The notes beneath the pieces were generated by a model. That model was given only the letters and a program-made list of their open reading frames with translations, ran no database searches and was not told the origin of the DNA. Source: Coprinopsis marcescibilis (taxonomy: Eukaryota; Basidiomycota; Agaricomycetes; Agaricales; Psathyrellaceae). From it: a DNA stretch of 64,000 bases. Each line of letters starts with the position of its first letter. The first letter of the stretch is position 1. The position numbers were made by a program, and so were the translations under genes. Positions 34,763 to 46,911 of the stretch are shown here, one piece after another. The DNA lies in the NCBI GenBank assembly GCA_004369085.1, contig ML210228.1:12105-76104 (forward strand). Direction: 5' to 3'.

Positions 34763-36039
34763 TCACTCTTTAAACTCATACCCTCCCTCCCTCTGAACAG
34801 CCGAAAAGTCCAATTTGGCCAGCTGCTTGCCCGACGCGTCGCTGAGTGTGCATTCGACGATGTCGCCGGGAACGATGGGGCCCACGCCCGAGGGTGTGCC
34901 TGTGAGGACCACGTCTCCTTCCTGATGAACGTAGTAGCTGGTCAGCGGATCATGGTACACAAGAATGAAGATGAAGATGAAGATTATAAACAGCAAGTGT
35001 AGGTATAGGCATAGGCACGGATGATTGATGAACCAAGACGCGAAGCAAACGCAAGAACGAACGAATGAAAGAAATAATAGTGCACACCAAACACAATATA
35101 TCGAACGAATACCCACCTCGAGAGTCATAATCGCCGAAACGTTCTCCAACAACTTTGGGATCTTGAACAGCATATCGGCAGTCGAGCCGTCCTGCTTCAC
35201 CTGCCCATTCACCGTCAGCTTCAGCCGGAGGTCGTCTGGGTTGCTGATAGCCGATTTAGGGATGAATGCGCTGTGCGAGGGGGGAGGTGGTCGGTTAGTC
35301 TGCGGTATGATATGTATCGTATGTTATAGGTCGCGCTGCAATAGCAATAGCAATAGCAATAGCGGACAGCATGCATACACGCATACACGCGACTTGCGAA
35401 AGAGGGAGAGAGAGAGGGAGACGCACCCAATGGGAGTGAACGTGTCGAATCCCTTTGCAGCAGACCACGGTAAACCCTGCTTCTTCACCCGATCCTGCAA
35501 GTTGCGAGCGGTCATATCCACGGCCAAGGCTAAGCATCGCCGCTTGGTGAGGATGGTGTTGCTCTTAGCATGAGGGAGGGAGAGGCGTACTGTAACCCGA
35601 GATGTAGGAGTCGGCGCTGGACTGCGAGATGTCGCGCCCGCGTTTGCCGATGACGAGGCCTAGCTCGACTGTGTGGGCGGTGTGTTCGGAGGGGAAGATA
35701 TACAGGAGATGGAGGAGTGCGCGTGGGTGGATATGGATAGGTGTGCAGTTCAGTCGTCCAGTCAGCTCGTCGGGAAAGGACAGGAGAGTAACGGATTAAC
35801 GGACCTTCATGGTGCGCGATGACACCCTTTGGAATCTCGACCTTTCCACCAGACTCGACGTAGCTCGAGGTGGGCTTGAGGAAGAAGAAGGGTTCCTTGG
35901 GCGTTGCGTTGCCCAATTCCTTTGCATGTGCGACGTAGTTTCGTCCGATTGCTATGATCTATGGGCATGTTAATCATAGTGCATTAAGCAGGTTGAATAG
36001 ACCACATACCTTTTTGCCGTGCTGGACGAATGAAGCCAT
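34763..36039 (-). CDS. Fumarylacetoacetate-hydrolase family enzyme (FAHD1-like acylpyruvase)
   Basis: Six exons, 36039-36010, 35958-35805, 35668-35591, 35529-35427, 35270-35117 and 34921-34763, give 225 residues, the usual size of FAHD1. All family landmarks are in order: IIAIGRNYVAHAKELGN, PFFFLKPTSSY, GGKVEIPKGV, HHEVELGLVIGKRGRDIS (with the metal-binding E-x-E pattern), DMTARNLQDRVKKQGLPW, AKGFDTFTPIGAFIPK and GDVVLTGTPSGVGPIVPGD. FAHD1 enzymes are Mg-dependent acylpyruvases and oxaloacetate decarboxylases, mitochondrial in animals. No clear targeting peptide is visible, only MASFVQHGKK. It is not the tyrosine-pathway FAH itself, which is about 420 residues. Confidence 0.92.
35338..35363. 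repeat. (gcaata)n microsatellite in an intron of the FAHD1-like gene
   Basis: Four tandem gcaata units inside the intron 35271-35426. Confidence 0.85.
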
Positions 36040-37409
36040 CTAAGATTTCGAGTGACTGGGTGGGTTGAAGAGGTGGTAGGGAAGAGTGGTGGTAGTGGTG
36101 AATGGCAACATGGTTCGAGTTGGTGGGCGTATGGAGTCATCGGAAGCTCACCCGGGTCGTGACGAGGCCGGAGGCAGAGGCGACTGACGGGCTTCATGGC
36201 GATCTCCATCAGCATTATCGTCGCGCGTCCTATTCAACTTTACGCGTTTATCATAGGTGCCTGGTGAAGGGATAATAATTATTTTGAGCTGCAACCTGCT
36301 GCAACCGAGTCCTCGGCGGTCTCGTGTGGCGCAAGGCTAGTATGGATCACATGGACGGTTCTGAGTCGCTCTACTTTTAGCCCAGACACCAGTCCTAAGC
36401 CTTTTCCCATCTCTCGCCAGGGCGTTAAAGACCGTTCCAAGCCAGAGAAGACCGAGTACGACATCAAGCCGAGGAATGACAAGCGCCAACGGAAGAAGAC
36501 GTGTGCTTCGTGATGTTACAGCCAAGGGGAGGACAAGAGCTGACAAGAGAGCTGACTGCCGCCAGCTACAAGTTCGACTCACGCCAAGGGCACTACCAGC
36601 ACCACCCAACGTCCCTTGGCCCATCCGCAAATAGTCCTCCAAGAAACTCTTACACCTATTCCAAGACGCCAAGCACTCGTTCAACCCGCCAAGCGCACGA
36701 TGGTGGCCTTGGCAAAGCTCCGGCTTGGCAGGCAGTATGTAAGATGTAATGTCGCCCAGACGTGCTTGGTCTCCGCCAACACAACACCGGTCTCTCGCTC
36801 TTATATAAAGACGTCGTTCGTTAGTCTTGGGATCATGTACTCGGCGACCACCTCCTCCTTCGCTTCCTCTCCCCCCAAATCCTCACCCCTGCAAGCCCGC
36901 TAGCCACCCTCCACTCCCCCTGCCAATCACGGTCGCTTTTCTGCAATCGGTATCAACGACCCCAGGGATTTAAGAATCCAATTCAGCTTAATTATAAACT
37001 CCGGACGACGCACGGGCCCAACTTGCCTGGTTCGTAGGTTCATGGCTCCAGTAACCGCCGCGGAGGGAGAAGAAGAACCAGGGTGAGTAAGACCCACCAG
37101 TCACAGTCGCTGTCATTCCAATTTCCACCCAATCCCGGCTGAAGCGAGCCAGAAAAGATAGTAGTATAATATATACTCGGTGGTTCTCAGGCCCATGCCG
37201 TTACCGGCTGTGCCCCCAGTCCCAGCCAGCTTCGCTTCTTCCCTCCTCCCTTCCACCTTTTGATTCACTCCAACCTGCGAGGCTCACCGGCCTGTACCAT
37301 TTTACCGTCCCCTTATCACTCGCCGCTGCTGAAATCTGGCGCTGACTGTCCTTCCTTTCCGCTTCTTCTCCCTGCCCTGCGTCCGCATCCGCACCACGCC
37401 CAATCCATA
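36040..37409. other. Intergenic with divergent promoters
   Basis: Between the minus-strand FAHD1-like gene and a plus-strand gene. TATA-like taatatatactc lies near 37168 and tatataaagac near 36803. No coding region is supported. Confidence 0.45.
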
Positions 37410-38106
37410 ATGTCCACCAGCCCCCGCTCAGGACACCTAGGCGTCGCATGGGAGGTCGCTCTCGTAGCCGTATTCGGTGAGCCCAACCACCCAACTTATG
37501 TGTGTTCCCCGCTAACCCTTGTGCAACAGTTGTTGTGTTCGCCGGTGTAATCGGTGTAGCGCTCTACCAGATCCGTAAGCGCAAACGCAAGGCCGCTGGC
37601 CCCGGCCGGGGGGCCACAGGGGCGCAGGGAGACGAGGAGAGCTCGGTGGATGGAGACGGGGCGGGGACGCACCCCCGCGAGCACCGTCGGCGGCCCAAAC
37701 GCCATACCCACTCCTCCTCCTCCTCCTCCTCCTCCAGCACATCCTCGAAAGCGCGCCGTAAGAAGACATCCTCGCGGCGCAGCCAGCGCCATTCCGCCGG
37801 GGACAAGAAGAGCGTCAAGAAGAGCCAGCGTGGAGATAAACACCCGAAGGAGGAGGAGTCTGAACATGACTCTGATTCTGAAAAGGGCCGCGAGAGGCGC
37901 GAGTCGGCGGGGTCGAGTTCGGCCTCTGAAGAATCTGATTCTTCGGTACGAAAGGTGTGTTTTCCTCCCGCTGCACGCCCGTTTGAATACAGATGCTGAC
38001 CTGTCCGTTCCAGCCTAAACCTTCGAAGCAGTCTGATCATCACCAAAAGTCGGGGGATCATGATCCACCGATGAGACCTGTGAGGTACTATTGGGATCAG
38101 AAGTAG
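37410..38106 (+). CDS. Single-helix membrane protein with Ser/Arg/Lys-rich tail
   Basis: Exons 37410-37476, 37530-37954 and 38014-38106 give 194 residues. It starts MSTSPRSGHLGVAWEVALVA and continues into one hydrophobic helix (about residues 13-36, VALVAVFVVVFAGVIGVALY), followed at once by a basic stop-transfer (IRKRKRK). The remaining ~150 residues are disordered: RRRPKRHTH, a run of nine serines, KARRKKTSSRR, then acidic Ser/Glu stretches (SEHDSDSEKG) and YYWDQK at the end. The layout is a type I or III single-pass protein with a cytosolic phospho-rich tail. No known domain; function unknown. Confidence 0.7.
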
Positions 38107-40230
38107 ATGGAGTGTGATTAGGTGGTTGGTTGGTGGTGGTTCTGGGGCCTGCGGCTTGCGGCCTGGTCCTCGAGATCGATCGATCTCCTTGTCGAGAGTA
38201 ACCCCCTCTCTCGCTCTCCCTCCCTGCGGAGCACGTCGCTTGATGAGGGTGATGAGGAGGATCTTGGAGCCTGCACCCATCGGGCTATGATCTTGACATT
38301 ATAATCCTGCTAGGCCCATTCGAATCGATGCATTCTTGCATCTGCGCTATCGTTGATTGCCGATTGTCAATGTGCAGGATGGATGGTGTTGGCTATGATG
38401 GGGGTGCGGCGGTGGACGGGTGCTGCCCGTTCGTTGTTTTCGGTTGTTAGCGACTGATGTTTGGGATGCGGCAGGAGCGGGTGGTGGGTTTGGGGTGTTG
38501 GTTCTGTGCGGTTTGGTATGGGGCGGGATGTATATTGGCCCCTGGCCGGGAGAGGCCCGAAATTGATTGATTGCGAGTACGCATTTTGTTTTTGTGGTTT
38601 AAATTGATGTTAAATGTTTTGTATCTATTCTGGTTATATGTTTTTGACTTGCTACGTTTACTGCTGAAGTACTGGGGTGTCATGAGCTTGCTGTGTTGTT
38701 ACTGTATTTTGGCCTTTGGTTGTTCAGTTACCAGTACTTGTTTGTTCGATGTTTTATCGAGATGCTCAATATGGTTCGTCGGGTTCTTGGAACCAAGAGT
38801 TGTCTCCTATAATCCGTAAGTAAGTAAGTAAGTAAGTAAGTAAGAGCACATACTATTCTCCAAGCTCACTCCGCCGATGATGACGGCTTCAAGTCGCACC
38901 TTGGGAATCCGAATTTCGGTTCAAGTCAGCAGGGTCCTCGTGTAATCAGTGGACGCGTAAGTAGCGAGTCATGGGGTGATGTTGGGCTTGGCTTGAGTGT
39001 TCGCTTTACTTAGGGTGTACGTTAGGAGAGTAGTAATGTACATGGGAAGTACGACTTAGTAAGTAAGCAAGTAAGTATGGAATGAAATGAAGTTGTGAAT
39101 GAGGTGGTTATGGCAGGGTAGGGTACTAGGGTTGGGGGTTTGGGAGGTGGGTTGCTTGTTCGCAGCTCCTCTCCTCGACTGGATTGTGTGACATTGTTGA
39201 GCGAGTCGAGGCGTTCGGACTCGATCGTACTAGGACGTGAGGTGGTCGAGAAGACGGCCTGCCATGCGCAGAAGTAAAGTATAGCGGCTCCTTCGAAATG
39301 TTTATCCGTGCACGAGGCCTTCAGCCCCGAAATTACATGATAGATGATGCTGCTAATAAGTAGCCTTCCTGAAGTGTAAGTCTGGGCGAAGGAAATTCTG
39401 ATTTGATGCCTGGTGCTACACTAAACATAAGTCATGAGTAGTCACCGTTGACGTCTGGATTGTGCCAAGATGTGCTATACTTATGTAGTCGAACAAGGAG
39501 TAGGAGGTGGAGGTGGTGGAGTGGGACCGTGGGCGAGATATTCCGGGCGCGGAAGGCGGGATAATTATGTTGTGTGGGTGGCATGGACTTGGAGGGCTGG
39601 CTGGTGGGGGCTGTGAGCTGTGGGGTAAGACTGCATGGATCGAGGCCGGGGACAATGGTCAGAGAAGGTATGTACTACTAATAAAGGCTGAGGCACTGAG
39701 GCACTGAGGAAGTTTATCGGCATTTTTGGGAGCCTTCGACGATGTGCACTCACAGGGAAGTTCAAGGCCAAGACAGGCCTGAGAGATCAAGGGTCGATGC
39801 ATTTGTTATGGAGCTGGCCTGTGATTTAATATTTGCGGTTTCCCTGTATTATACGGCTCAAGTTGCACGTACATACTTATGCACAGCTGGAAAAGTCGAG
39901 CATTGAGAAACTAGAAGCATTTGATTCGGTAGCGGAAGACTCGACCCAGCAGACGGGACCTCGACTTGGACAGGGGCTCGCTTAGGTAATGATAGACCGT
40001 CAGGTGATTCTAGGGATCGGCCGAAAAAGAACCGATCGAAGTCGGCCTAACAAGAGGCCGTCGAGTCAGCGAGGGAATTGAAAAGTTTGAATGGCGAGTG
40101 GATAGGAAATTCTTGGACTGTTACTCTCTACTCTCTACCGCTCCGTCCTCCCTGGGTTCCTCTGCGGATCCGACCGACCAAAAAACTCTCTCTCTGCAGG
40201 GACCCAATCCATTCATTATCACCAACCAAA
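38107..40230. other. Long intergenic region, no gene supported
   Basis: About 2.1 kb without coding signal. Holds the gtaa microsatellite (listed separately) and related taagtaagcaag at about 39058. The last few hundred bases must contain the ILV2 promoter; a pyrimidine-rich ctctactctctacc tract lies at about 40125-40140. Confidence 0.5.
38816..38844. repeat. (gtaa)7 microsatellite
   Basis: Seven perfect tandem gtaa units. Confidence 0.95.
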
Positions 40231-42585
40231 ATGGCCGCAATCTCCATCCCTGCTGCCAACCTCAAGGTTCGCTCCCAAAAGGCGGTGGCCGTGTCTCTGG
40301 CTGGAGTGCAGGCACGGGCCAAGTCCACAAAAGCTGCCACTGCGGCAGCATGGGCAGCGTCTTCGTCTATTGCGGAGGCGAAGCAGAGAGTACGAGAGCA
40401 TGCTCGTCATATTAGCAGGTCAACGACCTCCAATGCTACTGCTGCACCCTCGGTGTAAGCTTTTTGATTCTCTAATACATTACTGCAGACTAATATAAAG
40501 CTCTAGACGCCCGACCCCAGCACCAGGCCTACAGCAAGGAACTCCAGGCGCCAGGCTCCCCTCTGCGGTCCCTCAGGCGTCCGTACCGCACAACCCCGGC
40601 GCAGCCCTCGACCACTCCTTCGTCGGTCTCACCGGCGGCGAGATCTTCCACGAGATGATGCTGCGACACGGCGTGGAGCACATCTTTGGCTACCCCGGCG
40701 GCGCCATCCTCCCCGTATTCGACGCCATCTACAACAGCAAGCACTTCGACTTTGTGCTGCCCCGCCACGAGCAGGGCGCAGGGCACATGGCGGAGGGCTA
40801 CGCGCGCGTGTCAGGCAAGCCCGGCGTCGTGCTCGTCACCTCCGGCCCTGGCGCCACGAACGTGATCACGCCGATGCAGGACGCAATGAGCGACGGGATC
40901 CCGCTGGTGGTGTTCACCGGCCAGGTCGCGACGTCCGCCATCGGCTCGGACGGGTTCCAGGAGGCGGACGTGGTGGGCATCTCGCGCGCGTGCACAAAGT
41001 GGAACGTGATGGTGACGGACATCAACGAGCTCCCGCGGCGCATCAACGAGGCGTTCAAGATCGCCACCTCTGGCCGCCCAGGCCCCGTCCTCGTCGACCT
41101 GCCCAAGGACGTGACGGCGGGCATCCTGCGCACGCCGTTGCCGTACAAAGCCACTACGCCTGGTGTTAACCTTGGCCTGCCCAACGACTTTTTGCAGGCG
41201 CTGGAATCGCCGATTGACGCGAACGCCATCCAGCAGGCGGCTGCGCTCATCAACCGCGCGCAGCGGCCGGTGATATATGCTGGGAACGGTGTGCTCTCCA
41301 CACCTATGGGCCCCAAGCTGCTCGGGGAACTGTCGAAGCGGGGCAACATCCCGGTGACGACGACGCTGCAGGGCCTCGGTGCCTTTGACGAGACGAACGA
41401 GCGGTCGCTGCACATGCTCGGCATGCACGGGAGTGCCTACGCCAACTTTGCGATGCAGAAAGCGGACGTGATCATTGCGCTCGGAGCGCGCTTCGACGAC
41501 CGTGTGACGGGCAAGGTATCGACGTTTGCGCCTGCTGCCAAGGCTGCTGCGCGGGAAGGGCGAGGAGGGATCATCCATTTCGAGATCCAGCCCAAGAACA
41601 TCAACAAGGTTGTGGATGCGCAGATCCCGATTCTGGGGGATGTGGTGGCCAACATGGCCGCGCTCGTTCCGTTGATCGAGGGTGCGCCGAGGAGGGAGTG
41701 GTTTAGCAAGATTAAGGAGTGGAAGAAGGAGTATCCGTTTACGTATGTGAAGAGCGGGAAGGGGGAGAAGATGAAGCCGCAGGAGGTTGTGGAGGAGTTG
41801 GAGGCACAGACGAAGGATAAGAAGGGGGATGTGATTGTGTCGACTGGGGTTGGACAGCATCAGATGTGGGCTGCCCAGTTTTATAGGTGGACGCATCCGC
41901 GGTCAATGGTTACCTCTGGTGGACTCGGTGTAAGTTTCTCTCTCTCGAGTTGGTTTTAGTGTGGGTGGTGAGACTGATTTGTTTGGTTGTAGACTATGGG
42001 CTTTGGTCTGCCAGCTGCGATCGGAGCCAAGGTTGCGGCTCCCAAGAAGATTGTGGTCGATATTGATGGTGATGCTTCGTTTAGCATGACCGCTATGGAG
42101 CTGGCCACTGCGTCGCAGTACAGCATCGGTGTCAAGGTCCTCATTCTCAACAACGAGTTCCAGGGAATGGTGCTGCAATGGCAAGGTTCGTTTCGCCCCC
42201 TTTCCCATTCCTTTGAGAACACGGTCGCTTACTTGCCTCTTCACCAGATCTCTTCTACGAAAAGCGATACTCGCACACGAGGATGACCAACCCGGACTTT
42301 GTGCTGTTGGCCAAGGCTATGGGTGTGCACGCGATTAGGTGTCGCAATGCGGAGGAGCTGCCGGCGAAGATGAAAGAGTTTTTGGAGTATGACAACTCGA
42401 AGCCTGTTGTGTTGGAGTGCATGGTGGAGAAGGATGAGCATGTGTTCCCTATGGTGCGTTCTTTCTTTTTGACTTGCGTTCTTTGTTTTAGGTCCTGATG
42501 GGTTTATGCGTAGGTGCCTGCTGGAAAAGCTTTACACGAACAACTGCTGCATCCTACCCTGCGAGAAAAGGCGAACAAGGATTGA
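40231..42585 (+). CDS. ILV2: Acetolactate synthase catalytic subunit, mitochondrial
   Basis: Exons 40231-40454, 40507-41929, 41993-42185, 42248-42453 and 42514-42585 give 705 residues. The enzyme condenses pyruvate to acetolactate, or pyruvate plus 2-oxobutyrate to acetohydroxybutyrate: the first committed step of valine, leucine and isoleucine synthesis. Residues 1-~75 are Ala/Arg/Ser-rich, fitting a mitochondrial presequence. [12 protein letters not shown] (~137) and [15 protein letters not shown], with the catalytic Glu ~163, form the pyrimidine-binding half. [11 protein letters not shown] lies in the central FAD region. [11 protein letters not shown] and [15 protein letters not shown] with VLILNNE (~570-605) form the diphosphate site. 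[17 protein letters not shown] is conserved. Position 216 is Ala (GQVATSAIG), where yeast Ilv2 has Pro192. No frame damage. Confidence 0.97.
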
Positions 42586-43349
42586 TTGATTGATCCTGTC
42601 GTTGGTTCGGTGGGGACGACGCGGTTTGTTTAATGGTTGTTCGGCGGTGAAGACCGGTGATCCGTTCGTTCAGGTTTTCTCTTTCGGTTTTCGCTCTGTA
42701 TTGCTTACTGCTAACTACGTACATGCATAACTCTGTTTCTTTCGGCAGCATCATGGATTCAAGTTTTCTTTTTTTTCGCATTTGCTCATTTTTTTCCTCT
42801 CTCACTCTGCTGCACTCTACGTACATGACTTTTTTTTGCTTGATATATTGAAATGGAATTCAACGCAATGATAATGGCTATGGCTATTGAAATGTAGGAT
42901 TGGCTTCGTTTTGACTCTTTGAGATCTTGAGAACTCGCCCGATATCGTCCCCGTCATGCCCCCCATCTGAGTTTATCTCCTCTTCATCCGCAGGGCGCTT
43001 CATTCGGGTAGAAAACCCAAGGGCCCAAGCGGTGTTCCTTGTTTTCGATCTCAATGCCTAATTGGAAAACATAGACATCGCGCTCAAGGTCTGGATTGCG
43101 GCTTGCCAGAATTAGTACCAGTTTTTACTGGTAGATAGTGGGAAGTATATCCCGTTTAGGACTTAGGAATTCAGCCAAGAGGCTCACATTTAATCAATTG
43201 ATTTTGCGACGGGTAGGACCCATGTCATAAAGTAAGTAGCTGGCATACACAGAAAGCAAACAAGAAGAGACAGTAGAATAGAACGTAAGATTGCGCAGTA
43301 CTTGGTTGTAAATACAAAAGCATGGCAAGCCCCCTTAAAAAACTTGGTA
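42586..43349. other. Intergenic between convergent genes
   Basis: 3' flanks of ILV2 and FunK1 copy 4. T-rich, no coding signal. Confidence 0.5.
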
Positions 43350-46086
43350 TCAGACAAGACTACCCACACCCATATTGGCGCGCTTGAGAGGCCTATACTC
43401 CATGTCCTCCTCCTCGTTCGCTTCAAGCTCTTCTGTTTGAGCGGGGCGCTTGCTTCCTGCACTGGTATATCCGCCTTCAATTGCAATCTCAACTTTCAAC
43501 TGCAAAAGATCCCGGCGTGCCTCGGGAAGATCCCAGATAGACCTGACTTTCAAATCGTTCCCAGTGGCCGTCAGAGCCCCAATGCCATCAAAGAACTTGC
43601 GCCGTATCTTCATGTACAAGTCTGCATCAAACTTGTCCTCCGACCAACGATAGCACCCGTCCTCTTTCTTGTCCTGAAGCTGCTTCTCCAAGTTGACATA
43701 GGCACTTTTCAACATGGAAAAGCATCCTATGAGGTCAATCATCGGAGAAAGGCCTTCATGCCACCCCCAAGACTTGATGGTATTTATCAAGCTGTTGGGC
43801 GAGTTAAGAAGGGCTCGGCGATTGATGGTTGTATTTCCGTTGTCCTGGAATAGGCGATCAAACTCGATGCGCCATTCCCGGATGTGTTGTTTTGTGGGGG
43901 TTCCAGCGAAGGAAAGCGGGATGAACGACATCAAAAACCATACAAGTAGCCACATGATACCCTCTAGGTCATGATAGAAGTTAACCTGAAATGGTTGGTC
44001 TTCCAAGGTGCAGTCTGGCAAATCAGTTTTCGCAATGGGGCCGGGGACCTGGGGCGCAAATACTTCATCATCTTCAAAGTTTTCCGGAGTTTGAGAGCCA
44101 TCAAGCTCTGACCCGGCTGGCTTAAAGAAGAGTTCCCCTGCTCTTGCTTCTGTTGCCATGAATTCAGGAGTTCCCTGTGATCAAATAATGTAAGGGAACA
44201 TGAACGGAAAACAGACAGTAGAGCTCACAGTTGTAGGGTCATGCTCGGCATATCGCTTGCAATATTCCAAATCGGATATCTTCGGAATTGGCGCCTCGCC
44301 GTCTTGAACAAAGACGAGACAATTGCCGAAACTGATGTCTCGATGAAGATAGCCAGCTTCTCGGAGAATGTTCAGTCCTAGCGACCCAATCTGTCAGCGG
44401 TGAGAAGCAAAATGCATGCACAAGAACTCACCTGAGATGTAAATTGTAAGGCATTGGAGAGCAAGCACAAAATTGTCGATCTGGTAGAACGGCTTGCATT
44501 TTTCACGGAAAACAACGCGACGATGAATACGGCGATGGGTTTTGAGTGTGCGTTCCTCATTAGCCCCACCTTTGGGTATAGGATTGGGAGCTTCCATCTC
44601 CGGCTCACGGGTGCTTGCAGACGGTGTCGACAAGACAGAAGAGACCGCGCCCTCGAGAGCTAGTGGGAAGTTCTGCTTCGGAAGTGGGGCAGTGATATCG
44701 TCCGCATAGTCGACTTGAACCCTCCAATCGTCAATAATAGACAAGAAGAGCTTTTCAAGTTTTGCCGAGCGCGTGGCTTTGGCGCTGATGGAGGGCTTAT
44801 TGCGGTCGAGTTCATTAACTGCTTTTATAATTGGAGATTGATGTTCTTTCTCTCCGAGAATATCCTCATACAGCCAGACGTCTTTGAGAACATGTTCTTC
44901 TGCGTCATTTTCCAGGAACCTGCAGCTCTCATCGACCGATCGCACAGTCCACACGCGGACCGCGCGAGAGTTAATGAGCCATGCACTGTCCTCAGCAATG
45001 GGGTTTCCAACGGTCCGGTAAAACTTGTCTTCAACTTTGTAGCGGAAGTAGATTTCTCCATTCTCCTCGCATCGTTTGACCGTGGGATCAAATCCAAGCT
45101 GAGTCTCGGATGCGAAGGTCATGTAGAGGAAGAAGCGGATGAGTGCTTCGGGGTTCCGACGTTCAAGTGGTCAACGCAAAGCGGCTGGTGTAAACAAATG
45201 AATCTCACCTTGTTGCAGTCGAAGGGATTCGAGAGGCAGAGGAAACTATGATTGAAATACCACAACCTGGTTGATGTTTTCTCAATCGTCATGCCATAGG
45301 TAAAGCGCCGACGAGGGTCATTGTAGAACAGTTGAGACGCTCCATGAATCATCTGTTTATCGTTCTAAGTAGCGAACGTCAGCGGAGGCTACGGTTGACT
45401 ATCGTATATTCACTCACATCGGCTCTGAAGTCCTCACTCTTCTTGAATTCATAGATTCCGGCGCACTCAGATGCCCGCTTGGTTACAGGCAGAAGATCCT
45501 GCTGTGGCTCGGCCCCAGCAAGCTCAGCCAGCCGCGGGCTCCGGCGATGGCCCAACTTGTCTGCGGGCAGCACAATCAACCCTGACTGGCCATCAGGTCG
45601 TGTGTTCCTGCCCTGGACGTCAAGTTGATTTCGGTCATTCGGAGTCGTTCGAAAGGTGGTGGTGGGGACCAGTTCGTTACCGTGAATCTCCTGCACCGCC
45701 TTGATTATTGCGTTGTAGATGGTGTTTAGGGCGGAGCACACGTCGTCCTCTTTGGGAACTGGGTTCTGCGCAAACTTGTCGGTCAAAGCAACCCACCCCT
45801 CTGTCTTGTTAAACATCGTCTCCGAGTCGAAACGTTTCAAAACCTTTAATGCCATGGCTGCAGACCATTTCTTGTTTTTCTCATCGTCCAAAAACGTGGT
45901 AAGCCATTCATCCTGGGGACATGAAAACGAGTGGTCCTTCACGTTCTCCATTCGAAGATCGCGTTGCTCGCGGACAGATTTATGCTTTGCTGTGATTTGT
46001 GTGCTAGTACCAATTCTCTTACGAGGCGTCTGGCCGTTGCTCTGGTAGTGCTTACTGGCCGCTGGTCGGGGGTGAGGCTGGGACAT
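43350..46086 (-). CDS. FunK1 fungal-type protein kinase, copy 4, with a lost splice acceptor
   Basis: Exons 46086-45418, 45364-45209, 45155-44432, 44377-44229 and 44174-43350 give 840 residues without stops. It is clearly diverged from copies 1-3. Landmarks are kept: HSFSCPQDEWLTTFL, GASQLFYNDPRRRFTYGM, RAVRVWTVRS, RIHRRVVFREKCKPFYQI, YLHRDISFGNC, KISDLEYCKRY, GTPEFMATEA and FYHDLEGIMWLLVW. The one problem is the intron before exon 3: copy 3 has catcag|aacccc, whereas here it is cgtcgg|aacccc. The acceptor AG has become GG, and no other AG nearby keeps the frame. Either an unusual site is used, the base is an error, or the gene has just been disabled. The normal promoter block is present upstream. 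Confidence 0.8.
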
Positions 46087-46194
46087 GGCAAAGAACGATA
46101 CGGGGAACTTACGTCTTGCAGCCTCTGCTTTTATAGCCAATTGGATTGATACCGAGCCACACTGATCCTGAGAAGTTCCCCTAGAAATTATGGG

Positions 46195-46243
46195 GAGGAC
46201 AATGGCGTACAGGTGCAAGCCGTGGTTGTAGTCAAGGTCCAAG
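46195..46243 (-). promoter_or_regulatory. Conserved FunK1 upstream block (copy 4)
   Basis: Contains gaggacaa, caagccg and gtcaaggtccaag in the same order as upstream of copies 2 and 3. It lies 109-157 bp from the ATG. Retention in a copy whose coding part is well diverged suggests selection. Confidence 0.65.
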
Positions 46244-46911
46244 AGGTCAACGCGCTTTGTCGATCAGTGGCCGGCTTAATGATACCGTGACAAACAAACG
46301 TGATCGCGATTGATGGCGTTTAGTACCCTGAGAGTCTAGATTCTGTATACAGGTCCGAATCTCAAGCTCAGCGCTCAGAGTCTCCAGTAAATGAGAAGGT
46401 TGTGGTGCTCGTCATTTGTGCCATCGATTTATGATTATCCAACTCGGTTGAAAATCAGAGAAACTTGATTTCGTGACGATCAGGTCGCCCAACTTCAAAG
46501 ATTTCAACTGAAACCTCATTGTCACGCAAAGGCTCGGATAAAAATACAACATTCATATCAACGGAGAAAAAATCCGCTGCTACAGCCAGCCAGACTACAA
46601 AAAACAAAGCGAATCAAACGTGAAAAGCGTGTGTGTTAAGCGGGGAATACAGTAGACAAATGAAACAGTTATACTATCTTACTTGTGCAAAAAAGTGTAT
46701 GCGTCGTGGAAACTTGAAAGTTGAGGGGGGTAGTGCTATGTTATGGCTACAAGTACAGGTGGTTTTGATGATGGCATTTTGGTAACGTCGTTTCTTCTTC
46801 CTTGGGTTACAATATATAATCAATCTTGGACATCTGAATTATTGGTACACAGTCTGGACCTAAACCGCCAAAGCCACACTCTTCACGACCAACCGACGAC
46901 CAGGCTTTCAC
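46244..46911. other. Intergenic, no gene supported
   Basis: Promoter side of FunK1 copy 4 and 3' side of HSF1. Confidence 0.5.

Noticed and set aside
37564..38280. 238-residue open frame antisense to the single-helix protein gene
   Set aside because: Glu/Arg-rich shadow of the Ser/Arg tract; the plus-strand model has clean splice sites and a helix.
38816..38844. CRISPR-like array
   Set aside because: A simple gtaa microsatellite without spacers, in a eukaryotic genome.
40811..41896. 361-residue open frame antisense to ILV2
   Set aside because: It mirrors the GC-rich codons of ILV2, is very Arg/His/Leu-rich, has no domain, and ILV2 on the other strand is unambiguous.
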